A stretch of DNA of 47,416 nt from Saprospiraceae bacterium. GTDB lineage: Bacteria; Bacteroidota; Bacteroidia; Chitinophagales; Saprospiraceae. Every line of letters starts with the position of its first letter. Positions within the stretch are counted from its first letter, which is position 1. The stretch is taken from the NCBI GenBank assembly GCA_013001975.1, contig JABDKX010000118.1, positions 1 through 47,416 of the forward strand, in the 5' to 3' direction. The position numbers were made by a program, and so were the translations under genes. This document shows positions 39,320-47,416 of this stretch, piece after piece. The notes beneath the pieces were generated by a model. It was not told where the DNA came from. It did no database searches and saw only the letters and a list, made by a program, of their open reading frames with translations.

Positions 39320-41860
39320 TTATTTAACGTCTTCAGCACTCATGCTCTTAGAAGATTTGATTTGAATGCCATCTTTGTTTTTTAATAAAACGGCTTTCAA
39401 TTCAGAACCTTCTTCAGGACTTTCATTTAAAATAAACTCTGCCAAAGGATCTTCAATATACTTTTGGATCGCTCGATTCAAAGGACGTGCACCAAACTGT
39501 GGATTAAACCCTTTTTCAGCAACAAACTTCTTAGCGCCTGCAGATAAACTTAATTTATAGCCCATGTTTTCAAGACGCTTGTATAAATCGTTGAGACTGA
39601 TCTCAATGATTTTAAATATGTGCTCTTGTTCTAGACTATCGAAAATGACGACATCGTCAATTCTATTTAAGAATTCTGGAGAGAATGTCTTTTTAAGTGC
39701 TTTTTCAATAACTCCTTTTGAGTGATCATCGGAAGCTTCTTTTCTAGCTGCAGTATTAAATCCAACGCCTTGACCAAAATCCTTCAATTGTCTGGCTCCT
39801 ATATTTGAAGTCATGATGATCAAAGTATTTTTAAAGTCTACTTTTCTTCCCAAACCGTCCGTCAAAACACCATCGTCAAATACTTGCAATAAGACATTGT
39901 AAATATCTGGGTGTGCTTTTTCAATTTCATCCAATAGAATAACTGAGTAAGGTTTACGTCTCACTTTTTCAGTCAACTGCCCACCTTCTTCATAGCCTAC
40001 ATAACCTGGAGGCGCTCCAATTAATCTGCTCAAGGAGAATTTTTCCATGTATTCCGTCATGTCAATTCTGATTAAAGTATCTTCAGAATCAAAAACATGC
40101 GTTGCTAATGCTTTCGCTAACTCCGTTTTACCAACGCCTGTTGGTCCTAGGAATATGAAAGTTCCAATTGGCTTAGAAGGATCTTTTAATCCCAACCTAT
40201 TACGTTGGATAGCTCGTGTAATCTTGTCAACTGCATTATCTTGACCGATAATGTGATTTTTAAGATCGTCAGACATGCCAACTAATTTCTTGTTTTCCTT
40301 TTGAGCCACTTTAGTGACTGGAATGCCCGTCATCATACTCACAACTTCAGCGATATCATCTTCTTCAACTGGATACTTTGCATTTTTAGCTTCTTCATCC
40401 CATTGCGTCTTACTCTCTTCTAACTTCTTGATCAGTTTTGACTCTTTGTCTCTGAGATCAGCAGCTTTCTCATATTGCTGATTTTTGACAGCTTGATTTT
40501 TCAGTTCTTTGATGTCTTCAATCTGAGCTTCTAATTCTTCGATGTATTTTGGCACGTGAATATTTTTCAAATGCGTTCTTGCGCCGACTTCATCCAAGAC
40601 ATCAATGGCTTTGTCTGGTAAAAATCTATCTGTAATATAACGTGTGCTTAAATTGACACAGGCTTTAATACTGTCATCCGAATATTCAACATTGTGAAAC
40701 TCTTCGTATTTCTGTTTGATATTTTGAAGAATGTCAATCGCTTCTTCAGGAGATGGCGGATCAACAATTACTTTTTGGAATCGTCTGTCTAACGCCCCAT
40801 CTTTTTCAATATATTGACGGTATTCATCTAAGGTAGAAGCACCAATAACTTGTAATTCACCTCTTGCTAAAGCTGGCTTGAAAATGTTAGAGGCATCAAG
40901 AGATCCTGTAGCACCACCAGCACCAACGATTGTATGCACCTCATCAATGAAAAGAATGACATCTCTTGTTTTTTCAAGCTCATTCATGATGGCTTTCATT
41001 CTTTCTTCAAATTGACCACGGTACTTTGTTCCTGCAACTAATGCAGCTAAGTCCAACATGATCAGTCTTTTCCCAAATAGGGTACGACTAACCTTCTTTT
41101 GCATTATTCTTAAAGCCAATCCTTCTGCAATGGCTGTTTTACCTACACCTGGCTCACCAATCAAGATTGGATTGTTTTTCTTCCTTCGGCTTAAGATTTG
41201 AGAAACCCTTTCGATTTCTGTGTCCCTACCTATAATAGGATCTAATTTACCTTCTTCTGCTAATTTGGTCACATCACGACCGAAATTATCTAGAACAGGC
41301 GTTTTAGATTTTGGATTTGATTTACGACGAGATGAAAATCCTTCATCATCACCTTCATCCATTGGCATATCAGAGTCACCAGATGAACCTATGATATCTG
41401 AGTAATTTCCGTTTTCTTCTTGATTCACGTATTCTAATTCATTTTTATAAATAGCATAGTCCACTTCAAACTCATCTAATATCGTAGAAGCAGTGTTTTC
41501 ACCTATTTTTAAGATGGAAAGCATGATGTGCTCAGGATTGATTTCTTCTTGCTTTAAAGACTTAGCTTCAAGGAATGAAACTTTAAGCGCTTTTTCAGCA
41601 TGTTTATTTAATGGAATACTGCCTACGCTTTGTTGTGAGACAACACCTCTTTTGTTTTCAATGGAAGTTTCGATTTTATATTTTAGTTCATATAAATCAA
41701 CATCGAGACTGTCTAAAACCTTGATGGCTAAACTGTCTTTTTCCTTAATCATACCCAACAGCAAATGTTCAGTACCAATGAAATCATTGCCTAATCTAAT
41801 TGCTTCATCTCTGCTTATTGAAATGATTTTTTTAACCTTTGGTGAAAATTTGCTCTTCAT
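39320..41860 (-). CDS. clpC: ClpC AAA+ unfoldase of the Clp protease
   Basis: 846 residues. Two Clp_N repeats (about 1-145) precede NBD1 with Walker [14 protein letters not shown] (about 240) and Walker [15 protein letters not shown] ClpC-type UVR segment (about 445-480, [20 protein letters not shown]) lies between the domains, which separates it from ClpB. NBD2 has Walker [14 protein letters not shown] (about 570), the pore loop [11 protein letters not shown], and Walker [14 protein letters not shown]. The ClpP-docking loop near the end of NBD2 probably lies in FGQGVGF-type sequence after SNIGARQL. It unfolds substrates and feeds them to ClpP. Monocistronic: 246 nt separate it from infC and 345 nt lie upstream. 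Confidence 0.96.
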   Translation of the reverse strand: MKSKFSPKVKKIISISRDEAIRLGNDFIGTEHLLLGMIKEKDSLAIKVLDSLDVDLYELKYKIETSIENKRGVVSQQSVGSIPLNKHAEKALKVSFLEAKSLKQEEINPEHIMLSILKIGENTASTILDEFEVDYAIYKNELEYVNQEENGNYSDIIGSSGDSDMPMDEGDDEGFSSRRKSNPKSKTPVLDNFGRDVTKLAEEGKLDPIIGRDTEIERVSQILSRRKKNNPILIGEPGVGKTAIAEGLALRIMQKKVSRTLFGKRLIMLDLAALVAGTKYRGQFEERMKAIMNELEKTRDVILFIDEVHTIVGAGGATGSLDASNIFKPALARGELQVIGASTLDEYRQYIEKDGALDRRFQKVIVDPPSPEEAIDILQNIKQKYEEFHNVEYSDDSIKACVNLSTRYITDRFLPDKAIDVLDEVGARTHLKNIHVPKYIEELEAQIEDIKELKNQAVKNQQYEKAADLRDKESKLIKKLEESKTQWDEEAKNAKYPVEEDDIAEVVSMMTGIPVTKVAQKENKKLVGMSDDLKNHIIGQDNAVDKITRAIQRNRLGLKDPSKPIGTFIFLGPTGVGKTELAKALATHVFDSEDTLIRIDMTEYMEKFSLSRLIGAPPGYVGYEEGGQLTEKVRRKPYSVILLDEIEKAHPDIYNVLLQVFDDGVLTDGLGRKVDFKNTLIIMTSNIGARQLKDFGQGVGFNTAARKEASDDHSKGVIEKALKKTFSPEFLNRIDDVVIFDSLEQEHIFKIIEISLNDLYKRLENMGYKLSLSAGAKKFVAEKGFNPQFGARPLNRAIQKYIEDPLAEFILNESPEEGSELKAVLLKNKDGIQIKSSKSMSAEDVK

Positions 41861-42205
41861 CTACCTTTGTTTAAACACTTAAAATTGCAAAATATATTTA
41901 TAATTATAATATATAAATACACTCTTTCTATAAATTGTCGAAAAATCGTACCACAATTAAGAACGCTGACAATCTGTCAACAGTTTTAAATATCTATAAA
42001 TATTTTGCCTATTTGCAACGCATTTAACGCTTTATTATGATATTTCATTCCTCCCTGTGCTATTTTGACAGCTTTAGTATAAATTTAGAAACCTTTTATG
42101 AAATAAATAAGTTGTAGCCAATGTTTCATTGTTAAATAATTAGGTTGCATTATTATTTTATTACATTAAATTTGCAACTCTAATTATCTAAACGATTTAT
42201 AGCAG
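41861..42205. other. 345-nt intergenic region between divergent clpC and STAS genes
   Basis: Very AT-rich. On the plus side it holds the clear STAS promoter (42145-42174). A small dyad TGACA-ATC-TGTCA lies at 41967-41979, about 110 nt upstream of clpC. I see no CIRCE element or CtsR-like direct repeats for clpC and no further gene. TTGCAAAATATATTT near 41886 is a near but inexact minus-7 box for clpC. Confidence 0.6.
42145..42174 (+). promoter_or_regulatory. Promoter of the STAS-rnz operon
   Basis: TTG (42145-42147), 19-nt spacer, TAAATTTG (42167-42174): an exact Bacteroidota sigma-A promoter, 31 nt before the ATG at 42206. Confidence 0.75.
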
Positions 42206-42583
42206 ATGAAGTTCGTAATAGACAAACAAGAAAAATACGCATTACTCCAATTAAATGAGGAGAATTTGAATTCTCTGATCGCACCTGATTTAAAATCAGA
42301 ATTTGTATTCCTTTGTAACGAAGGCGTGCGTAATTTGATCCTTGATTTATCAGAAGTTCATTATGTGGATTCTTCAGGATTAAGTTCGATTCTTACAGCC
42401 AACAGGTTATGGAAAGATCAAGGAAGTTTTGTATTGACTGGTATAGCTCACCCAAGTGTTAAAAAGTTGATCGAAATTTCGAGATTAGAAACTATTTTTA
42501 AAATTATTCCGACAGTTGAAGAAGCTATCGATTTCATTTTTATGGAAGAGATAGAAAAAGAGTTGTCTGGAGAAGAGGAGTAA
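42206..42583 (+). CDS. STAS-domain protein, anti-sigma factor antagonist type
   Basis: 125 residues, a single SpoIIAA-like STAS domain with an acidic tail (EEIEKELSGEEE). The phosphorylatable Ser motif LSEVHYVDSSGLSSIL is at about residues 47-62. In partner-switching systems, a kinase/anti-sigma factor phosphorylates this Ser and an SpoIIE-type phosphatase reverses it; neither partner is encoded nearby. It lies 9 nt before rnz in an operon, a common neighbour pair in Bacteroidota. Confidence 0.9.
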   Translation: MKFVIDKQEKYALLQLNEENLNSLIAPDLKSEFVFLCNEGVRNLILDLSEVHYVDSSGLSSILTANRLWKDQGSFVLTGIAHPSVKKLIEISRLETIFKIIPTVEEAIDFIFMEEIEKELSGEEE

Positions 42584-42592
42584 TTTAGAAAG

Positions 42593-43528
42593 GTGAGAGG
42601 TCAATTTTATCTCACAATTCTTGGAAGCAATTCTGCGACGCCTGCTTATGGGCGATTCCCAACAAGTCAGGTTCTTACATTAAACGACCATACTTTTTTG
42701 ATTGATTGTGGTGAAGGGTCACAAATCAGAATGGGTGAATATAAGATCAAGCGAAATAAGATATCTCATATTTTTATTAGTCATATGCATGGCGATCATA
42801 TTTTTGGATTGCCAGGATTAATCACATCACTGACCTTAAATTCTCGCAAAGAACCCTTAACTATTTATGGTCCTAAAGGCATAAAGGCGTTTTTAGATGC
42901 AGTTATATCTATGAGTTACTCTCATTTATCTTTTGATTTAATTATAAATGAGATTGAAACTGATAAGAAAATCAGTATTCTAGCTTTTGAAGATGTCGAA
43001 ATATTTGCATTTCCAGTATTTCATCGGATACCAACATATGGATACCTATTTGAAGAAAAAGCCGGCCCACGTAATATATTAAAGTCAGCGATTCACAAAT
43101 ACAGTTTGTCGGTTGATCAAATAAAGTCTATCAAAGCAGGAAACGATTTGGATTTCGATGGAAAGACCATTCCTAATGAGGAAATAACAAAGGAAAGTTT
43201 GAAGCCTCAATCATATGCTTATTGCGCAGATTCAAGAGCTGACGATCGAATTATCGAAAGTGTGAAAGGTGTGAGTGCTATGTATTTTGAAACTACATAT
43301 TTGGATGATTTGAGGGACCAAGCGAGCGAGCGTGGCCATGCAACATCTAAGCAAGCTGCTGAGTTAGCGTTAAAAGCTAATGTAAATGCCTTAATTACAG
43401 GACATTATTCTTCGAGATATAAAGATGTTCAACCTATTCTTGACGAAGCAAAGTCGGTTTTTCCAAATGTTTATTTGGGCTACGATGGCATGATGCTAGA
43501 TATACGCAATTTAGACCAATCAAAATGA
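42593..43528 (+). CDS. rnz: Ribonuclease Z (tRNA 3'-endonuclease)
   Basis: 311 residues with a GTG start (42593); the AGAAAGG just before resembles a ribosome-binding site. The N-terminal LTILGSNSATPAYGRFPTSQ and the metal-binding SHMHGDHIFGLPG (HxHxDH, about residues 64-76) identify the family. Further ligands are in AYCADSRADD, the H of SERGHATSKQAAELA, and TGHYSSRY. It trims tRNA 3' trailers before CCA addition. A tRNA-Lys lacking an encoded CCA lies just downstream, consistent with need for this activity. Confidence 0.95.
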   Translation: MRGQFYLTILGSNSATPAYGRFPTSQVLTLNDHTFLIDCGEGSQIRMGEYKIKRNKISHIFISHMHGDHIFGLPGLITSLTLNSRKEPLTIYGPKGIKAFLDAVISMSYSHLSFDLIINEIETDKKISILAFEDVEIFAFPVFHRIPTYGYLFEEKAGPRNILKSAIHKYSLSVDQIKSIKAGNDLDFDGKTIPNEEITKESLKPQSYAYCADSRADDRIIESVKGVSAMYFETTYLDDLRDQASERGHATSKQAAELALKANVNALITGHYSSRYKDVQPILDEAKSVFPNVYLGYDGMMLDIRNLDQSK

Positions 43529-43550
43529 TCAAAAAAAGATCATATTTTTT
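43525..43550 (+). terminator. Terminator overlapping the rnz stop codon
   Basis: ATGATC (43525-43530) pairs with GATCAT (43538-43543), loop A7, followed by A and T6 (43545-43550). The stem is short (6 bp) and overlaps the TGA, so efficiency may be modest. Confidence 0.5.
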
Positions 43551-43572
43551 GCAAACAAAATATCGAAATGGT

Positions 43573-43602
43573 TTGCACTATAAAAAATACCATATATATT
43601 TG
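43573..43602 (+). promoter_or_regulatory. Promoter of tRNA-Lys
   Basis: TTG (43573-43575), 19-nt spacer, TATATTTG (43595-43602). It has the same geometry as the STAS promoter and lies 39 nt before the mature tRNA 5' end. Confidence 0.75.
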
Positions 43603-43641
43603 CACCACCTTTTAAAGAAGGGGTAAACAAAATATAATTTT

Positions 43642-43714
43642 GACCGGTTAGCTCAGTTGGTAGAGCAACGCCCTTTTAAGGCGTGGGTCCTGGGTTCGAG
43701 CCCCAGACCGGTCA
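43642..43714 (+). tRNA. tRNA-Lys (anticodon UUU)
   Basis: A 73-nt cloverleaf. Acceptor GACCGGT (43642-43648) pairs with ACCGGTC (43707-43713), with discriminator A at 43714. The D-arm GCTC...GAGC has the GTTGGTA loop; the anticodon stem ACGCC/GGCGT encloses CTTTTAA, with anticodon TTT. The T-arm CTGGG-TTCGAGC-CCCAG is intact. CCA is not encoded. The gene has its own promoter and terminator. Confidence 0.97.
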
Positions 43715-43723
43715 CTTTTTTGG

Positions 43724-43756
43724 AAGGAGATAAACGTTGTTTGTCTCCTTTTTTTT
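43724..43756 (+). terminator. Intrinsic terminator of tRNA-Lys
   Basis: AAGGAGATAAAC (43724-43735) pairs with GTTTGTCTCCTT (43739-43750, one U-G), loop GTT, with the T run from 43749 to 43756. Confidence 0.9.
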
Positions 43757-43815
43757 GTTTGTTGCTATTCAAACTTTTTATGAAAAAAGTTATAAAATTA
43801 TTGAAGGTTGATTTT

Positions 43816-43842
43816 TCCGATGTTACAATCCTCGAACAACAG
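43816..43842 (+). repeat. Degenerate REP-like unit, left of the RAYT pseudogene
   Basis: The sequence here reads as a diverged copy of the 44670-44694 unit, keeping CCTCGAACAAC and GTTACAA and losing several stem pairs. Same orientation as the right-hand copies. Confidence 0.5.
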
Positions 43843-43857
43843 CACATTATTATAGAA

Positions 43858-43897
43858 GCATTAGTTTAACTAATGCTAGAAGAGGTTTGAAACCTCG
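43858..43897. repeat. Two short palindromes beside the RAYT pseudogene
   Basis: GCATTAGTT-T-AACTAATGC (43858-43876) and GAGGTTT-G-AAACCTC (43882-43896) are perfect palindromes only 5 nt apart. The second uses the same GAGGTT/AACCTC arms as the REP-like units at 44638-44713. Confidence 0.55.
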
Positions 43898-43973
43898 TTT
43901 TAATATGCTCGTTTAATTATGTTATATTTTATTCCGAGGATTATATTCACTAGAAACTATCATACAGATTTAA

Positions 43974-44549
43974 TCATTTTATATATCCAATTGTGTTATT
44001 TACTAGAATATCAATAATTGGTACCAAACCATCTCTTCCTAAATATTGTCTCGCACTACTGTAAATGTAATCTTCTGCTTTATCGACGAGTCCTGCTTTT
44101 ACAGGATTAAGATGAATATAAGCCAGTTTTTGATTTGTGAATTTTGGTGAAGTCAATTCAATAGGTCTGTTTCCTAATCGCCAAAATTGAAAAGTTTTAT
44201 TGTTCTTATTATATTTCGCATGATACTTTAAAAGTCTTAATATCCATTCTCTTCTGCTTTCTTTATTATTTCTAATTAGATTATTGATGATTGTTTTTGA
44301 GGTAAACTTTTTAAAGTCTCTTATAATATTTGACAATTGAAATCCTTCTTTTGCTGAAAAAATTGTGTGTACATGATTACTCATAATGACATACGCATGA
44401 ACTTGCAATCCTTTTTTCTTAATGCAATAAATCATGCTTTCGATTACAATGTCTTTTTATAATTTCCTTGTAAAAATATCTACCCAACCTACAACTGTAA
44501 AGTTTAAAAAATGCATTCCATTTTGATCTGTAATCTTGTGGCCACCCAT
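43974..44549 (-). pseudogene. REP-associated tyrosine transposase (RAYT, Y1/TnpA_REP family), broken by one in-frame stop
   Basis: Reading from an ATG at 44549, the frame runs MGGHKITDQNGMHFLNFTVV then GWVDIFTRKL, stops at TAA (44459-44457), and goes on KDIVIES and the rest to 43974 without another break. Residues on both sides align with intact RAYTs, which usually have Tyr at the stop (RKxYKDI). The HUH motif NHVHTIFS lies in HAYVIMSNHVH. The Tyr in LAYIHLNPVKAGLV and the family end YSSARQYLG are present. The downstream 153-residue open part (start 44435) lacks the first beta-strand and is unlikely to be active alone. The RAYT family mobilises REP palindromes, and such palindromes flank it on both sides. 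It is a domesticated or decaying element near tRNA-Lys. Confidence 0.82.
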
Positions 44550-44637
44550 GGTTTTTAATGTATAATTTTATATCTGCTTATATTCAATAATGAAGTAGCT
44601 TAAGAAAAGTAAACATCTTGGAACGTGTATTATTAAT

Positions 44638-44713
44638 CGAGGTTACAAACCTCGAACAGCGGAATTTTTCGAGGTTATAAACCTCGAACAACGGGTTACA
44701 AGCTTCGAACAGC
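44638..44713 (+). repeat. Cluster of three REP-like palindromic units
   Basis: Unit 1: 44638-44662, CGAGGTT-ACA-AACCTCG then AACAGCGG. Unit 2: 44670-44694, CGAGGTT-ATA-AACCTCG then AACAACGG. Unit 3: 44692-44713, degenerate GGGTTACAAGCTTCG then AACAGCG. Each has a 7-bp stem with a 3-nt loop and a conserved single-stranded-type tail GAACArCG, the format of REP units recognised by RAYTs. Confidence 0.8.
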
Positions 44714-44735
44714 GAATATTTAAGATTTTATAAGT

Positions 44736-47416
44736 CTACTCCATCATCTCAAAAACCTCAACATCAGCATCGTTTTTCGCGACAACGAGTTGTACTTTTT
44801 CATTTGATGTGATGACTTCGATATCTTTTACATTGCCATCAACTTTAAAGCCTGAATTGTTTTCAGCTGTGAATTGACCTTTTCCGTCACCAATAAGGAC
44901 ATAGCCTTTGGAAGCGTCATAGCGCAATGTTTCAACTTCTGAATTATAAATATTTCCTGCGCCAATGATATCCATGTGTCCATCTTTGTTGACGTCGATA
45001 ATGACGGTACTTAATGTTGGTCCGAATTGTGCATCAACGGGTAATGACGATGATGTGAAATCTCCATTACCATTATTGATGAGCACAATAGATTCAAAAT
45101 TATTGGCTGTATAATGAACAGCATTGGATAATTTGTCATCTCCATAAATAGCGCCCAAATCAGCTTCCGCAAAACTTTTAAACGTTGGAAATTTTTCTTT
45201 GATAAAAGGCATTTGTTGTGAAGAACATTCTCGACCTCTGACTGGAAGGAACTTACCTTTTCGTTCCTTACTCAAAACGATATCCAAATTTCCTGAATCA
45301 TCGAAGTCACTGCAAAATACATGGAATGGTTTCTCTTTGTCAGCACCAAATTTATTATTCAAACCAAGATTACCTAAAATATAATCTATATCACCATCGC
45401 TATCTAGGTCCGCTTGATTTATATTATAAAACCAACCTATGCCAGTTACAGACTCTAATGATGTTTTTGTAAATTTACCAGCATCGTTTTTGAAAATGGT
45501 TAATGGCATCCATTCGCCAACAACTAATATATCTTGATCTCCGTCTTGGTCATAATCGCTGAATGCAGCATCCGTGATCAAACCAAGTTCTTCCATTTCA
45601 GGTGCATTCGCCGTCGTGACATTGATAAATTTGCCATTGTTGTTTTGAAGTAAGAATGAGTTTGCGGCTAATGGATATTTACCTGGCACAACGCGACCAC
45701 CGATAAATAAATCATCATCTCCGTCTCCATCGAAATCACCTTTGGCTATGGCCTTTCCACTCGTAACGATTTTTGGTATGTTTGACGATATGCTAAAGTT
45801 GCCTTTGCCATCATTTTTAAAATATCGATCTTGATAAATGGCATCATTTTCTGGCGATTCATTGCCGCCATTTACAACATATAAATCAAGATCACCATCT
45901 TTATCACCATCAATAAACAAACCACCAATTGTTTCTTGATTTTTAAACCTATTGAATGTTGATTGACTCGTCACACTATATTTACCATTACTATTTTGTA
46001 AAAACAATTTCGACGCTTGGCCTTTAGCACCTCCAATAAATAAATCATCTAAACCGTCACCATTGACATCACCTTTTACAATATTAGGACCTTGTGTTGA
46101 GTACTTATGCGGAAGTAGAATTTCTTTTAAAAAATCATCATACTCGTTTTCTTGATGAGAAAAATTTAAATTAGAATCTGATGTATTGACCTTAGCAAAG
46201 TATTTATTTTGAGACGTTGTTGGGCCAATATTGCCTCGAGCATTTTTATATTCAAGCGTTAAAGGTTTATTAGCCGGCACGTCAGTTAATATTTCTACTT
46301 TTCCATCAGGCCAATTAATTTCAACTTTTTTCGCGTTTTTATCAGTACCTAACCCAATGATAATATCTGGTGCTACTGATGATTGGTAGCCACGACTCAA
46401 AAAGTATTGGTAATGTTGTTCGCCAGCAGTTGATGTGACTTTTATTGTTGCACCAATTCCCATTGGATTATTAGCAGAACCTTTAAGTTTAATTTTTAGT
46501 GAATTATTAGATGCATTGTTTTGGTAAATTGATGCATAATCATCAATATTGTTCAAGACCAAATCCAAATCACCATCATTATCTAGGTCACCATAAGCAG
46601 CACCATTTGAATTGAGGTATTGTGTTAATCCCCATTCGTCTGTTTTTTTGTCAAACAATCCATTGCCATTATTTCGGTAAATGTAGTTTTTGATTTTTCT
46701 TGAAGGAATTAATCCAAACAAATCGTCGAGTGTCATTTGGCCTTGAGCCGCACGTTTGTCTAAAGCTATTTTGTAATCATTATCAGTCATGTCACGTTTG
46801 ATGCCATTTGTGATAAACAAATCTTTGTAGCCGTCATTATCAAAATCAGCAAACAAAGGTGCCCAACTCCAATCAGTATTTGCAACACCGGATGCTAAAG
46901 CGATGTCACTAAACATACCATCCCCTCTGTTTAATTGAAGCACATTACTCATGTATTGGTAATGATGACCAAGTCCAACCAACTGATGAAATTGTTCAGT
47001 ACTCATCGCTGCCATGTTTTTCTTGTTGGCAATGTGGTCTTCAGAAACCATATCTAAAACGATAAGGTCTGGCTTGCTGTCATTATTGATATCGGCAATG
47101 TCAGAACCCATACTGAAGAATGAGGTGTGATCCATTAATTGGTGAATATTATTTGTAAATCCACCATTCTGATTATTGATCCATAATTGATCACCTTGAA
47201 TAAAATCATTGCATATATAAAGATCCAGCCACCCATCTTCATTGTAATCTGCGATGGCAGCACTATGTCCCCAAGTGTTATTTAATAAGCCAGCAGCTTG
47301 AGTAACATCAACAAATTTTCCATCTTGATTCTGATATAGCTTATCCGTGGTTAAAGCTGAAGTCCTGTTTTGGTTTGAAGCATCAATCCTGATATTGTTT
47401 TCGAAGTCAACACGAT
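44736..47416 (-). CDS. FG-GAP/VCBS repeat protein with ASPIC/UnbV domain, 5' end beyond the window
   Basis: About 893 codons are visible; the frame stays open from the right edge, so the N-terminus and signal peptide are missing. At least eight FG-GAP/VCBS calcium-loop repeats occur (D-x-D-x-DGxxDL types: ADINNDSKPDLIVLD, ADFDNDGYKDLFITN, GDLDNDGDLDLVLNN, GDVNGDGLDDLFIGG, GDFDGDGDDDLFIGG, SDYDQDGDQDILVVG, ADLDSDGDIDYILGN, IDVNKDGHMDIIGAG), consistent with a beta-propeller. An ASPIC/UnbV segment (SSVAPDIIIGLGTDKNAKKV ... INWPDGKVE) lies near the middle. No T9SS tail is seen: the end is ADVEVFEMME. Such proteins are secreted or surface-bound in Bacteroidota, often near polysaccharide-use genes; the role here is unknown. 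The REP-like units lie 22 nt after its stop and might affect transcript ends. Confidence 0.9.
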   Translation of the reverse strand, partial: RVDFENNIRIDASNQNRTSALTTDKLYQNQDGKFVDVTQAAGLLNNTWGHSAAIADYNEDGWLDLYICNDFIQGDQLWINNQNGGFTNNIHQLMDHTSFFSMGSDIADINNDSKPDLIVLDMVSEDHIANKKNMAAMSTEQFHQLVGLGHHYQYMSNVLQLNRGDGMFSDIALASGVANTDWSWAPLFADFDNDGYKDLFITNGIKRDMTDNDYKIALDKRAAQGQMTLDDLFGLIPSRKIKNYIYRNNGNGLFDKKTDEWGLTQYLNSNGAAYGDLDNDGDLDLVLNNIDDYASIYQNNASNNSLKIKLKGSANNPMGIGATIKVTSTAGEQHYQYFLSRGYQSSVAPDIIIGLGTDKNAKKVEINWPDGKVEILTDVPANKPLTLEYKNARGNIGPTTSQNKYFAKVNTSDSNLNFSHQENEYDDFLKEILLPHKYSTQGPNIVKGDVNGDGLDDLFIGGAKGQASKLFLQNSNGKYSVTSQSTFNRFKNQETIGGLFIDGDKDGDLDLYVVNGGNESPENDAIYQDRYFKNDGKGNFSISSNIPKIVTSGKAIAKGDFDGDGDDDLFIGGRVVPGKYPLAANSFLLQNNNGKFINVTTANAPEMEELGLITDAAFSDYDQDGDQDILVVGEWMPLTIFKNDAGKFTKTSLESVTGIGWFYNINQADLDSDGDIDYILGNLGLNNKFGADKEKPFHVFCSDFDDSGNLDIVLSKERKGKFLPVRGRECSSQQMPFIKEKFPTFKSFAEADLGAIYGDDKLSNAVHYTANNFESIVLINNGNGDFTSSSLPVDAQFGPTLSTVIIDVNKDGHMDIIGAGNIYNSEVETLRYDASKGYVLIGDGKGQFTAENNSGFKVDGNVKDIEVITSNEKVQLVVAKNDADVEVFEMME

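Noticed and set aside
41861-42205. CIRCE or CtsR operator upstream of clpC
   Set aside because: No TTAGCACTC-N9-GAGTGCTAA and no heptad direct repeats are present.
43657-43869. Open frame of 70 codons on the plus strand and 64 codons on the minus strand over tRNA-Lys
   Set aside because: Both overlap the tRNA and its terminator; the predicted peptides translate tRNA sequence.
43974-44713. RAYT and palindromes considered as an IS200/IS605 insertion sequence with target-site features
   Set aside because: The protein has RAYT-specific motifs, no second gene (tnpB) is present, and the palindromes are repeated REP-like units rather than one left-end and one right-end hairpin.

Overview
The window looks like a chromosomal segment of an AT-rich Bacteroidota, most likely from the Saprospiraceae/Saprospiria lineage. 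The evidence is: a PorP/SprF-type type IX secretion (T9SS) protein; a giant HYR-repeat surface protein with a T9SS C-terminal sorting tail; dockerin-like C-terminal repeats; Bacteroidota-typical small families (DUF2795, DUF5683, DUF4340); few Shine-Dalgarno sites; and many upstream regions carrying the Bacteroidota sigma-A minus-7 element TAnnTTTG. Several starts can only be TTG (infC, parB, a zinc phospholipase-like gene, an NlpC/P60-like gene and an EamA transporter). Most of the window is housekeeping sequence. The accessory character is in envelope and secreted proteins and in one decayed RAYT/REP element.

Layout, left to right: a truncated secreted PA-domain protein (1-930, minus); an LPS core pair rfaE1/waaA plus an outer-membrane protein (1068-4000, minus); a large multi-SLBB polysaccharide-export-type protein (4172-6898, plus); glycolytic gap and pgk separated by an intrinsic terminator (6899-9194, minus); a plus-strand run of DUF4340, zinc-phospholipase/nuclease-like and DUF368/PopT-like membrane proteins (9441-12616); two envelope-anchor proteins, TPR-PD40-SPOR-SPOR (12790) and CRD-OmpA-SPOR (16457), around fmt and a tiny secreted peptide; and a minus operon UPF0173 hydrolase-parA-parB-DUF5683 (18152-21119). 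Then come the 1917-residue HYR/C-type-lectin/GEVED adhesin (21254-27007, minus); a thioredoxin-dockerin protein; lipB and an acyl-CoA thioesterase (plus); an SDR, a TlpA-like lipoprotein and PorP/SprF (minus); an NlpC/P60-like protein without the catalytic Cys, an EamA transporter, DUF2795, queA and a MacB-like permease; the translation cluster infC-rpmI-rplT and clpC (minus); a STAS protein and RNase Z; and tRNA-Lys(UUU). Last are REP-like palindromes around a RAYT transposase pseudogene and a large FG-GAP/ASPIC-UnbV protein that runs off the right edge.

Main points of interest: the PorE-like domain set (TPR, PD40, CRD, OmpA) is spread over two genes that each gained SPOR-like C-termini and that share a nearly identical 21-bp block upstream. 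Two C-type lectin domains are nested inside HYR modules. The NlpC/P60 protein has Ser in place of the catalytic Cys. A RAYT with one in-frame stop lies between REP-like repeats next to a tRNA gene. I saw no CRISPR array, prophage, restriction-modification or clear antiphage locus.
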